Below are positions 6,992 to 14,703 of a DNA stretch of 18,969 nucleotides, piece after piece. Source of the stretch: Methanolobus sp. UBA32 (GTDB lineage Archaea > Halobacteriota > Methanosarcinia > Methanosarcinales > Methanosarcinaceae). Location: assembly GCA_002507205.1 (NCBI GenBank), contig DAZF01000063.1:1-18969 (forward strand). Reading direction: 5' to 3'. Position numbers and translations under genes: made by a program. Within the stretch, counting starts at the first letter, position 1. Each line of letters begins with the position of its first letter. The notes beneath the pieces were generated by a model. That model had not been told where the DNA came from. It saw nothing but the letters and a program-made list of their open reading frames with translations, and did not search any database.

Positions 6992-8341
6992 TCAATCCGG
7001 TTTCACCAGCCAGCAATGGCAGTTTGACTGGAAAATATCCCCGTGGGCAAAATTAGCTGCAAGACAACTTCCCCTGCAAACCGGGAGCCAGTCGCATTGC
7101 TGACAGCTACCGTTAACATCCGTGGCTTTCAGGCTCCTGAAATAATTGAGGAAACGGGAGTTGTCCCATATCCACTGGAAATCCTTTTCTTTCACATTCT
7201 CAGCCTCTGCTCCCGAAAAATAGTTGCATGGGAGCACCTCTCCCCCGGATGTGACAGTACAGTAGGAAATTGCGCCATCGCAGCCGATTCTCGTATCAGC
7301 ATCCAGCTCCTGTTCAGGAGGCGGGCTGAAAGTGCATTCGAATTCCATCGGAGCTATATTGACACCATCCTCCTCTTTCCTGGAATGCAGGAACTCTGTC
7401 AGTTCTCTCATTCTCGCAGGAGTCACTTCCAGTTCATCCGCATACTTACCGCGTCCGAAGGGGACAAAAGGGAGGATACGGAAAGTCTGCACTCCCATCT
7501 CATTCGCAAGCTCGTAAAGACGGGGGATATCATCAATATTCATTGTAGTAACCGTAGCCGCAAGGGTAACAGGCACACCTGCACGTATCAGAAGCCCGAT
7601 CCCGTCCTTTGTCCTCTGCCACGAGCCGGGATGCTGACGGAAATCATCATGCACATCGGGTTCAGGGGAATCAAAACTTACCTGCGCACAAGCACCTATA
7701 CTGGCAAGTCTTTGTGCAGCATCCTCATCTATCAATGTCCCGTTGGTGGCAACCTGTATCGAGATGCCTTTCTCTGCTGCATATTCGGCAATATCGAAAA
7801 AGTCCTTCCTGACCATAGGCTCCCCGCCGCTCAGTATGAATTGACTGACACCGAAATCTGCACACTCGTCTATGAACTTGCAGCACTCGGCAAAGTTCAG
7901 CTCCTCACTGCCCTCCTCTCCTGCACTTACAACACAATGCTTACACCTGAGATTACATCTAGAGGTCAGGTCCCACAGAACAGCTAAAGGTGGTGGAAGT
8001 TTCCAGTAATTGAGTCTTCCTCTTCGCCACCACAGCATCCCATCCCCTGTGACCTTTTCAAGCAGTGCAGAACTCATATCAATGACAGTATTCCTGTCAG
8101 TTTTATAAGCATTCGATATTTCCGTGATTATCTCATCAAGGGTTCTGTACCCGTCACAGAGCTTCAACAGCCAGAAAGCAGGCTCATTCAGCTCATTTTC
8201 TACTCCTGTAATGGGGTTTTTTATAACCCATACCTCATCTTCATGGCTTATCCTGAAGGGAAAATATGGCACAAGTTCATTTCTACCCAAAATAGAAAAA
8301 GGTCCGGGAGCAGTTCCCGGTTCGTTTTTCGGCAATATCAC
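6992..8341 (-). CDS. PqqD-like/radical SAM/SPASM putative peptide-modifying enzyme
   Basis: This is a predicted cytoplasmic iron-sulfur radical enzyme with the layout of RiPP maturases such as PqqE and sactisynthases. Residues ~20-105 form a PqqD-like (RRE) peptide-binding domain: N-P-I-T-G-V then L-N-E-P-A-F-W-L-L-K-L-C-D-G-Y-R-T-L-D-E-I. The radical SAM core follows at ~118-330 with C129-x3-C133-x2-C136 and S-G-G-E-P at 171-175. A SPASM region (~354-443) has C354, C361, C372, then C413, C416, C422, C426, C441 and C443, enough for one or two auxiliary clusters. The GTG start overlaps the stop of the upstream M4 peptidase gene (GTGA), so the two are translationally coupled. The product is unknown. 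A heme- or cofactor-forming role, as in AhbD-like relatives, remains possible, but the N-terminal RRE favours a peptide substrate. Confidence 0.9.
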   Translation of the reverse strand: MILPKNEPGTAPGPFSILGRNELVPYFPFRISHEDEVWVIKNPITGVENELNEPAFWLLKLCDGYRTLDEIITEISNAYKTDRNTVIDMSSALLEKVTGDGMLWWRRGRLNYWKLPPPLAVLWDLTSRCNLRCKHCVVSAGEEGSEELNFAECCKFIDECADFGVSQFILSGGEPMVRKDFFDIAEYAAEKGISIQVATNGTLIDEDAAQRLASIGACAQVSFDSPEPDVHDDFRQHPGSWQRTKDGIGLLIRAGVPVTLAATVTTMNIDDIPRLYELANEMGVQTFRILPFVPFGRGKYADELEVTPARMRELTEFLHSRKEEDGVNIAPMEFECTFSPPPEQELDADTRIGCDGAISYCTVTSGGEVLPCNYFSGAEAENVKEKDFQWIWDNSRFLNYFRSLKATDVNGSCQQCDWLPVCRGSCLAANFAHGDIFQSNCHCWLVKPD

Positions 8342-10473
8342 TTTAGTTCCCCAAGCATCACAAGGGTCTTCTTTCTCCAGTCATGCATCTTAGCTTCCGA
8401 TATTCCAAGAGCCTTCGAAAGTTCAGCAATCTTCCCCGGGTTCTCCGTAGCCTTCAGGAAATCTCCCAGGGTCAGGATAGATCTGCCCTTGAAAAGGGTC
8501 GCAGTCTCATGACCGATTCCTACAATTTCAAGTATATCCGTTTTCAGTGTTATTTCAGGTCTTCTTACACGGATATCCGGGATATATGGTGGCAATGGAT
8601 CAGGTCCCGGCAGGCATGATAGTCCCGGAGACGGTGGGCATGCAATATACGGTGAAGGAGGACATACTACCATTGGCGATGGTGGACATACCATATCCGG
8701 TGCGGGAGGGCAGATGTATGGTGACGGAGGGCATGCGAAATGCGGTGATGGCGGGCAGATGTATGGTGCAGGTGGACACAGGATGTGTGGTGCAGGTGGA
8801 CAGATGAACGGAGCTATCCAGCATATCATCGGACATGTGATCGCAGTGCCGATACCAACAGCAGCAAATGCATTTATGATGCTTGCTCTCCAGCGTGAAT
8901 AGTGCGGGTTGGTTGCGTAGAGATCATCAAGCGAATCCAGCACAGCATCCCTCATATCACTGAAATCAGAACTTGATACCAGATGGGTTGTCAGTGCCTG
9001 ATAGTAAATAATACCAAGAACATCACGTCCAAGTCCTTCACATACCCTGATACCACGATGGGTTCCGCCTGTTGCTATGAGATAAGCGGCTTTGTTCATG
9101 ATTCCGCTGTTTATGTGAACCCCGCCGTAGTCCAGTCCCCCGGTGTATTTATCGGTCATATGATCTGGCTGGTGGCCTGCAAGAACACTATCTATAGGAT
9201 TTGCCGGGTCATACAGGCCGCCATTAGTGGGGTCTTCCATATTACGTGATCCGGGTGCAGAAGCCAGCAGCCATGCATCCTCTCCGAAGAGCCAGTTACC
9301 AGTTATAAGGGCGGCAAAAACATCTGACATGGACTCGTTCAAGGCACCTGACTCTCCACTGTATACGAGATTTGCAGTATATTCGGTCACAGCGTGTGTC
9401 CACTCATGTGCTATTATATCCAGTGCACAAAGTGGATCATATTTAATTCCATCACCGTTACCTATCTTGACATAACTGCCATTCCATGATGCATTGTTCC
9501 AGTCTGTTCCGCAGTTGGCGTAAATATGCATGTCAGCACCGGCATCATCATAGCTGTCACGTCCGTGAACGGTAAAGAAGTAATCATACACCATCCTTGT
9601 ATAGAGATGACAATCAACGTCAGGTCCCTGAGATGCTGCAGACCAGTTGTTATTACTATCTTCAGATACAGGTGCAGGAGGATAGCCTCCGTCAGCATCG
9701 TGGGTTGTTACCCTTGCAGAACTTGGTAACCACTGGTCTTCAAGTTGATATTGGGCAGAACCGTGGTCGTGCACAGTATTAATAGTTACAGCACCGGAAT
9801 ATCTTCCGATTCCTGAACCGGTGGTTCGGGTATGGGTCTGTTCATTGTTGTATTTCCAGACAATTTCCCCGCTCAGTGCGTCAACAAAATATTCCCATTT
9901 TGCAGGCGTATCGTCTCCTTTAAGGTCCCTGTCGATACCATTGACAGTTACATGCCACACAAGATGGGGTTGTTCCACAAACTGTGAAAGTATCATAAGA
10001 GAAGGTTCTGCATGCAGGCGACCCTGGGAATTGTGTCTGTCATCACCAAGTGCTATTTTCAAAGCCTGCTCATCAGTGATCTTTGGTTTTTCAGGCAGGT
10101 CTATTCCAGGTGTAAGTTTCCCTGTTGTTCCTTTTATTTTATTATTTGCATCAATATGAACTATAATTTCACTGCCAAATACAGGCAGTTCCTTGTAAAC
10201 CTGCTGCATGCGTACATGTCTGGCTCCAAGCCTGTCAGTATCTATTCTTTTTAGCAGCATCTCCTTTTGCACAGAATCCAGTAAAAAAAGTCCCTTGTTC
10301 TGATCAAGGAATTCAATGGCAGCAATACCCGGATCTAACTGCTCAGCCTGTGAAAGCACTCCTTTTAATCGCAATGGGCTGCCGGTTCGTTCGTCCCACT
10401 TTATCTCAACGTTTGCATCTATCTTTTTTAGATTCTCTAATACATCTTTTTGTTTCTTACTCGGATTATACAT
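8338..10473 (-). CDS. M4 (thermolysin-type) metallopeptidase with Cys-Pro repeats and HhH-like tail
   Basis: This is a zinc metallopeptidase of 711 residues. Residues ~1-125 look like the fungalysin/thermolysin propeptide (FTP), and ~130-210 are PepSY-like. The catalytic domain (~220-545) has H356-E-W-T-H360 as zinc ligands with catalytic E357, the third ligand E380 in A-L-N-E-S-M-S-D, and H453 in G-V-H-I-N-S-G-I-M-N-K-A-A-Y, so it should be active. Residues 547-625 contain eight C-P-P-[A/S]-P units with a seven- or eight-residue period. Residues ~645-711 resemble a helix-hairpin-helix/DUF4332-type domain (E-I-V-G-I-G-H-E-T-A-T-L-F). M4 enzymes are normally secreted, yet no signal peptide is present. 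An in-frame TAG at 10501-10503 rules out a longer start. GGGGAG precedes the ATG. It forms an operon with the radical SAM gene. Confidence 0.93.
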   Translation of the reverse strand: MYNPSKKQKDVLENLKKIDANVEIKWDERTGSPLRLKGVLSQAEQLDPGIAAIEFLDQNKGLFLLDSVQKEMLLKRIDTDRLGARHVRMQQVYKELPVFGSEIIVHIDANNKIKGTTGKLTPGIDLPEKPKITDEQALKIALGDDRHNSQGRLHAEPSLMILSQFVEQPHLVWHVTVNGIDRDLKGDDTPAKWEYFVDALSGEIVWKYNNEQTHTRTTGSGIGRYSGAVTINTVHDHGSAQYQLEDQWLPSSARVTTHDADGGYPPAPVSEDSNNNWSAASQGPDVDCHLYTRMVYDYFFTVHGRDSYDDAGADMHIYANCGTDWNNASWNGSYVKIGNGDGIKYDPLCALDIIAHEWTHAVTEYTANLVYSGESGALNESMSDVFAALITGNWLFGEDAWLLASAPGSRNMEDPTNGGLYDPANPIDSVLAGHQPDHMTDKYTGGLDYGGVHINSGIMNKAAYLIATGGTHRGIRVCEGLGRDVLGIIYYQALTTHLVSSSDFSDMRDAVLDSLDDLYATNPHYSRWRASIINAFAAVGIGTAITCPMICWIAPFICPPAPHILCPPAPYICPPSPHFACPPSPYICPPAPDMVCPPSPMVVCPPSPYIACPPSPGLSCLPGPDPLPPYIPDIRVRRPEITLKTDILEIVGIGHETATLFKGRSILTLGDFLKATENPGKIAELSKALGISEAKMHDWRKKTLVMLGELK
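8599..8802 (-). repeat. Tandem C-P-P-[A/S]-P coding repeats inside the M4 peptidase
   Basis: There are eight consecutive units (residues 558-619) of 21 or 24 bases, followed by a degenerate C-L-P-G-P. Each reads C-P-P-[A/S]-P, one variable residue (H, Y, D, M or G), then one or two mostly hydrophobic residues. The codons differ between units: Cys uses both TGT and TGC, and the proline pair uses most CCN combinations. The repeat therefore looks conserved at the protein level rather than freshly copied. C547 and C551 just before it add two more cysteines. Confidence 0.9.
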
Positions 10474-10837
10474 ACCTGTCTCCCCTGAGTATAGTTCCCA
10501 CTAACTAACATTACTGATGTTCTGATCATTGAGAATATTACTTAAGTTATCAGACTTAGAGTACCCCTGCAAAGTCCTGACTTAATACCTCTCCCCTTTA
10601 TATTTGAGGGCTTATAAATTATAAAGTTTACTCTCAAAAACATTTAAATGATTTTATTTATTTCGCAAAAATATTCCAGTATGCTCTGCAATCAATTCCA
10701 ATCCAAAAACTCTCTTTGCAAATAGGGATGGGGGCGGATGCATCTCTAAAAACCTCTAAAATATGACATTGAAATCGTCATTTGTGAAATACGTATATAT
10801 GTATCTCCGCTCAAATTAACTTTTATGGGGTTATGGT
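10474..10837. promoter_or_regulatory. Divergent promoter region, M4 operon and AGCS symporter
   Basis: These are 364 bases without a gene. On the minus strand TATA-like sequences lie at 10598-10608 and 10611-10628, giving an M4 leader of about 100 bases. On the plus strand ACGTATATATG at 10791-10801 is a strong TATA box only ~40 bases before the symporter ATG. Just upstream of it, ATGAC at 10763-10767 and GTCAT at 10777-10781 form a small inverted repeat that could be an operator. Confidence 0.5.
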
Positions 10838-12238
10838 ATGGGTTTACTTGATGTGATACGGGAAGTGCTGAGCCATTCGTCCATACTTGCATCTCTCACA
10901 GAGATCGATCGTTTTGTATGGGGTCTGCCGTTGCTGACCTTATTGATTGGAACAGGACTCTTCTACACATTCCGGCTTGGCTTCATCCAGATACACAGAT
11001 TACCCCTTGCCCTTAAGTACGTTATTGGGTCAAGGAAAACTGAGGAAGGTTCACTGGGTGACATCTCCAGTTTTGGCGCTCTCAGTACAGCCCTTGCAGC
11101 TACAGTGGGAACCGGTAACATTGTAGGAGTTGCAACAGCAATAAAGACAGGCGGCCCTGGTGCTCTTTTCTGGATGTGGGTAGCTGCATTCTTCGGAATG
11201 GCAACCATGTATGCGGAATGTCTGCTCTCTGTCAAATACAGGATTTTCGATGAGAAAGGACAGGTTTCGGGAGGTCCCATGTATTATATCAAGAACGGTC
11301 TTGCAGACAAATCTTACAGCGGCTTACTCTCAAAAATGTTTGCTATCTTTGGTATTTTCGTCGGATGCATGGGTATAGGCACCTTCACTCAGATGAATGC
11401 TATAGTTGATTCTGCAAAGATAACCTTTGATATCCCGGTCATCTACACCGGTGCAGTGGTCACCTTACTCGTGTTCCTTGTAATCATCGGCGGTATCAGG
11501 AACATTGCAAAGGTCGCACAAGTGGTGGTCCCCTTCATGGCCATAGCCTACGTACTGGGGTCAATATTGATATTGCTTCTGAATCTGGATCAGATTCCCC
11601 CTGCGATCTCCCTGGTATTCAGGTCAGCGTTCAGCAGAACAGCAGCAACAGGAGGCTTCCTGGGAGCATCCATAATGATGGCAATACAGTTTGGTGTGGC
11701 AAGAGGTGTTTTTTCCAACGAAGCAGGACTTGGTAGTACACCCATAGCTGCTGCTGCAGCCAGGGTCAAAAGTCCTGTAAAACAGGGTCTTATCTCAATG
11801 ACTGCAACTTTTTTTGATACTATTATCGTCTGCAGCATGACAGGACTGGTGCTCATCATTAGTGGTTCATGGAAGGGTGAACTTGCCGGAGCCTATATGA
11901 CGAACTATGCGTACTCATCAGTACTGGAAAATGTTGGCACCTATGTGGTGGGAATAGGATTGATGTTCTTTGCTTTCACAACCATACTCGGCTGGAACTA
12001 TTATGCCGAACGTTGTACCGAGTTCCTCTTTGGTGTGAAAGCTATACCGCTCTTCAAGCTCGTCTATATATTAATGGTATCAATGGGTGCATTCCTGACC
12101 CTTGATGTCATATGGATACTGGCCGACATATTCAATGGCCTGATGGCAGTTCCCAATCTGATAGCCCTGATAGCATTAAGAAAGATCGTAATATCCGAGA
12201 CAAAGGAATATTTCGATGGGATGGAAAAAGATTCCTGA
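10838..12238 (+). CDS. AGCS-family sodium:alanine/glycine symporter
   Basis: This is an integral membrane amino-acid carrier driven by sodium, of the alanine-or-glycine:cation symporter family also found in Methanococcus. The 466 residues contain about ten hydrophobic segments. Signature stretches are G-T-G-N-I-V-G-V-A-T-A-I at 91-102, G-G-P-G-A-L-F-W-M-W at 105-114, S-G-G-P-M-Y-Y near 144-150 and F-S-N-E-A-G-L-G-S at 292-300. The length is normal. The ATG at 10838 is preceded by GGGG with suitable spacing; a second, out-of-frame ATG at 10825 opens a short overlapping frame. It stands alone: the next plus-strand gene has its own promoter. Substrate preference (alanine, glycine or both) cannot be decided here. 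Confidence 0.93.
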   Translation: MGLLDVIREVLSHSSILASLTEIDRFVWGLPLLTLLIGTGLFYTFRLGFIQIHRLPLALKYVIGSRKTEEGSLGDISSFGALSTALAATVGTGNIVGVATAIKTGGPGALFWMWVAAFFGMATMYAECLLSVKYRIFDEKGQVSGGPMYYIKNGLADKSYSGLLSKMFAIFGIFVGCMGIGTFTQMNAIVDSAKITFDIPVIYTGAVVTLLVFLVIIGGIRNIAKVAQVVVPFMAIAYVLGSILILLLNLDQIPPAISLVFRSAFSRTAATGGFLGASIMMAIQFGVARGVFSNEAGLGSTPIAAAAARVKSPVKQGLISMTATFFDTIIVCSMTGLVLIISGSWKGELAGAYMTNYAYSSVLENVGTYVVGIGLMFFAFTTILGWNYYAERCTEFLFGVKAIPLFKLVYILMVSMGAFLTLDVIWILADIFNGLMAVPNLIALIALRKIVISETKEYFDGMEKDS

Positions 12239-12240
12239 TA

Positions 12241-12275
12241 AGTGTTTTTATCTCAGGAAACCGTGTAAAAAAAGG
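12241..12275. terminator. T-rich termination region between convergent genes
   Basis: GTTTTTATC follows the symporter stop on the plus strand. On the minus strand a run of seven T (12268-12274) follows the stop of the small acidic protein gene. Both are plausible oligo-T archaeal terminators. Confidence 0.4.
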
Positions 12276-12279
12276 TATT

Positions 12280-12471
12280 CTATAATTTCTTTTCTTTCTT
12301 CTTGTCACTCTCATCGGAAGTTTTGCACCACTCATCGATTATAAGGTCATCAGCACTCTTCTTTTCGTCCTCTTCAGTGGGAACTTCACACCAGTTCTGA
12401 ATTTCATCGTCAAGTGATGGTATCTCAATGTCTTCGGTTTTTTTATCTGTTCTATCATTCTTTTTATCCAT
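12280..12471 (-). CDS. Small charged protein with duplicated Trp-Cys motif
   Basis: The predicted protein has 63 residues, is very rich in Asp, Glu and Lys, and has no hydrophobic segment, so it is probably cytoplasmic and possibly disordered. It has two similar halves: D-D-E-I-Q-N-W-C28-E-V-P-T-E-E-D-E-K-K and D-L-I-I-D-E-W-C49-K-T-S-D-E-S-D-K-K. Each pairs a short acidic/hydrophobic helix with a Trp-Cys. AAGGAG lies seven bases before the ATG, which argues strongly for a real gene. I do not recognise the family. The two cysteines could bind metal, form a disulfide or be modified. It is encoded convergently with the symporter and divergently from the nucleobase permease, so it has its own promoter. 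Confidence 0.72.
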   Translation of the reverse strand: MDKKNDRTDKKTEDIEIPSLDDEIQNWCEVPTEEDEKKSADDLIIDEWCKTSDESDKKKEKKL

Positions 12472-12554
12472 AGTGTATCTCCTTAATCCAATATCGTTCC
12501 TGTTTGTTCAAAAATGTTTTCACATCCTCAAAACATGAGACCAAAAACTCGATA

Positions 12555-12564
12555 GTTATATCTA
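12555..12564 (+). promoter_or_regulatory. Putative TATA box of the permease-upp operon
   Basis: GTTATATCTA lies about 75 bases before the preferred permease ATG. Transcription would begin near 12588 and give a leader of about 40 bases. Confidence 0.4.
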
Positions 12565-12629
12565 TTCTGGTGAAGTCTGTTTCCGAAAGTTGAAATAGAG
12601 TTAGTTTTAATCATTTTATGGGGATTGGT

Positions 12630-13871
12630 ATGAAACGGATTGTTTTAGGATTCCAGCACGTACTCGCCATGTTCGGTGCCACTGTCACTGTTCCGTTGGT
12701 CGTTGGTTCTGCAATAGGGCTTCCACTTTCGGATATTGCAGTGATGATACAGGCTGTTCTTCTTGCGATGGGAATTGCAACACTGTTACAGACATTTATC
12801 GGTTCTAAGTTCCCCATTGTTCAGGGTTCGAGTTTTGCCTTCATCCCCGGTCTTATTGCGATCGGTTCCGGGATAGGACTTGCTGCGGTGGAGGGTGCCC
12901 TGATAGTCGGTGGTATTGTTGAAGGACTGACCGGAGCCTTAGGGCTTATCGGTAAACTGAAAAAGCTGTTCTCACCCCTTGTAACGGGTATTACAATTAT
13001 GCTTGTGGGTTTCTCTCTTGCCAATGTGGCTGTCCAGTATTCTTTTAATTATTTTGCCGATGCTTCCGGCGCTACTATTCTGCCTTCTTCTGTCATTGCC
13101 CTTACAACATTCATTACCACAATACTTGTTGCACTGAAAGCGAAAGGAACATTCAGGACCATGCCGGTGATTGCAGGTGTACTTGTAGGCTACATTATGA
13201 GTATCGCATTCGGACTGGTTGATTTTAGTCTGGTGAAAAGCCTTCCGTTTTTCAGCCTCCCAAAATTGCTTCCCTGGGGCACTCCGGTCTTTGATATAAG
13301 TGCCATAATCATACTCCTTTTCGCATTCATGGTCAGCATCATTGAAAGTGTGGGTGACTACCATGCTATATCCACCATTGCAGACCTGCCGATGGACAAT
13401 AAAAAGATAAACCGTGGTATTGGCTCAGAAGGTCTTTCGTGTTCCATTGCCGGTGTGTTTGGTGCATGTGGTACCACCAGTTATTCAGAGAACATCGGTC
13501 TTGTGGCCCTTACAAGAGTTTCCAGTGTTCAGGTTGTACAGATCGGTGCAGGCATTCTCATATTGTTCTCACTTATCCCAAAATTCTCCGGTCTGCTGGC
13601 ATCTATCCCGGCACCTGTACTCGGTGGCCTGACAACAGCACTTTACGGAATGATCGGTGTTACAGGTCTTAAACTAATAAAGGACAGGGTAGAACTGAAT
13701 GACAGGAACACGCTAATTCTGGCGAGTTCGCTGGTACTGGGTCTTGGTGCCCCGCAGCTTCCGGCAGAATTCCTTGCAAATTTCCCGCAGATAATTGCAA
13801 GTATCCTTGCATCCGGGATGGCCGTAGGTGCCATATCAGCAATAATAATGGACCAGTTGCTCAAAGAGTAG
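12630..13871 (+). CDS. NCS2-family uracil/xanthine permease
   Basis: This is a membrane nucleobase transporter of the nucleobase:cation symporter-2 (UraA/PurP) family. The protein has 413 residues with many hydrophobic segments. Family motifs are [14 protein letters not shown] near the N-terminus, Q-G-S-S-F-A-F-I-P near residue 68, E-S-V-G-D-Y-H-A near 245, and I-N-R-G-I-G-S-E-G followed by [15 protein letters not shown] near 270-298. Because the next gene is uracil phosphoribosyltransferase, uracil is the likely substrate, but sequence alone does not separate uracil from xanthine. I prefer ATG 12630, with GGGG six bases upstream. ATG 12618 is in frame and would add four residues, but a similar ttttATGGGG leader precedes the AGCS gene, where it cannot be the start. 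Confidence 0.93.
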   Translation: MKRIVLGFQHVLAMFGATVTVPLVVGSAIGLPLSDIAVMIQAVLLAMGIATLLQTFIGSKFPIVQGSSFAFIPGLIAIGSGIGLAAVEGALIVGGIVEGLTGALGLIGKLKKLFSPLVTGITIMLVGFSLANVAVQYSFNYFADASGATILPSSVIALTTFITTILVALKAKGTFRTMPVIAGVLVGYIMSIAFGLVDFSLVKSLPFFSLPKLLPWGTPVFDISAIIILLFAFMVSIIESVGDYHAISTIADLPMDNKKINRGIGSEGLSCSIAGVFGACGTTSYSENIGLVALTRVSSVQVVQIGAGILILFSLIPKFSGLLASIPAPVLGGLTTALYGMIGVTGLKLIKDRVELNDRNTLILASSLVLGLGAPQLPAEFLANFPQIIASILASGMAVGAISAIIMDQLLKE

Positions 13872-13923
13872 AAAAGATGTGAATAACAGAATCAAATTAA
13901 TATATTCAAATACAGGTGCTAAT

Positions 13924-14622
13924 ATGATAAAAGATGAAAGATGGGAAGGTGTTCACTCATTTGAAGATTCTCCGTACCTCATGGAGATCCTCACCGAACT
14001 TCGTTCAAAAGAAACGGAGAACATCAAATTCAGGAAAGGTCTGGTCAAACTGGGAAGATACATGGGCCATGAGTTTACCAGGACAATGGATTTCAAAAAG
14101 ACTAAAATCGAGACCCCTCTTGAGAAGACTGATGGTGTTGCTTCAGGCGACAGAAATCATGTATTCATTATTACGGTTCTCAGGGTTGCCATACCTCTTA
14201 TGGAAGGTCTCATCAAGACACTTGAACATGCAAGGGTTGGAATTGTATCAGCTTCAAGGGGTAAGGCACCGGATTTTGAAATTGAAATGAATTACATTAA
14301 GGTTCCGCGTATAAAGGAAGAGGACACCCTGATAATCTCAGATCCGATGATAGCAACTGGTTCTACTCTCCTGAAGACAATTACAGAGATAAAGAAATGT
14401 GGTAATCCGAAAAGGATAGTCATAATAGGTGTGCTTGCAGCACCCGAAGGAATAACTGCGATAAAAGAAGAGTTTCCTGATGTTGAGATATATGTAACAA
14501 AAATAGACAGGGAACTCAACGACAAAGGCTACATCCTTCCCGGTCTGGGAGATGCTGGTGACAGGGCTTTTGGCGAGCCAATTAACATTTCCCTGCTTCC
14601 TATGATGCATAATCTTGAATAA
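13924..14622 (+). CDS. upp: Uracil phosphoribosyltransferase
   Basis: This cytoplasmic enzyme converts uracil and PRPP to UMP and diphosphate (pyrimidine salvage). In 232-residue numbering the PRPP loop is D140-P-M-I-A-T-G-S-T, and the C-terminal uracil-binding stretch is [11 protein letters not shown] at ~207-217. R-D-x-P-like early elements are replaced by the usual archaeal form. The length is slightly above the bacterial norm because of an archaeal-type N-terminus (D-E-R-W-E-G-V). A GTG at 13879 opens the frame earlier, but ATG 13924 has GGTG five bases upstream and matches the family start. It begins 52 bases after the permease stop, with no terminator between, so the two are a transport-and-capture operon. 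Confidence 0.94.
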   Translation: MIKDERWEGVHSFEDSPYLMEILTELRSKETENIKFRKGLVKLGRYMGHEFTRTMDFKKTKIETPLEKTDGVASGDRNHVFIITVLRVAIPLMEGLIKTLEHARVGIVSASRGKAPDFEIEMNYIKVPRIKEEDTLIISDPMIATGSTLLKTITEIKKCGNPKRIVIIGVLAAPEGITAIKEEFPDVEIYVTKIDRELNDKGYILPGLGDAGDRAFGEPINISLLPMMHNLE

Positions 14623-14640
14623 CGATCATCAGAAGTAGTT

Positions 14641-14700
14641 CCCGGATAATAATTACAAAAATAGTAAAAAGGATCTGTTATCCGGGTAACAGATCACCTG
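14641..14700 (+). terminator. Terminator hairpin with an overlapping alternative pairing
   Basis: GATCTGTTA at 14672-14680 pairs perfectly with TAACAGATC at 14687-14695 around the loop TCCGGG, and TTTTT follows at 14701. Upstream, CCCGGATAA at 14641-14649 is an exact complement of TTATCCGGG at 14678-14686, which covers the loop plus three stem bases. The two helices therefore compete, or the loop pairs as a pseudoknot. The site sits between the convergent upp and I42-lipoprotein genes and can serve both strands. Confidence 0.7.
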
Positions 14701-14703
14701 TTT

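Noticed and set aside
7043..7987. Long 314-residue open frame on the plus strand
   Set aside because: It is the antisense shadow of the radical SAM gene, whose cysteine and SGGEP motifs are clear on the minus strand.
8599..8802. CRISPR-like or minisatellite DNA repeat
   Set aside because: The periodicity of 21-24 bases is fully explained by the in-frame C-P-P-[A/S]-P protein repeat, and the DNA units are not identical.
9462..9698. Short open frames within the M4 gene on both strands
   Set aside because: They overlap the HEWTH-containing catalytic domain and have no supporting start signals or recognisable motifs.
12972..13364. 130-residue minus-strand frame rich in Cys and His
   Set aside because: It is the reverse complement of the NCS2 permease; the Cys/His content comes from the complement of Ala/Val/Gly/Met codons, and no start signal supports it.
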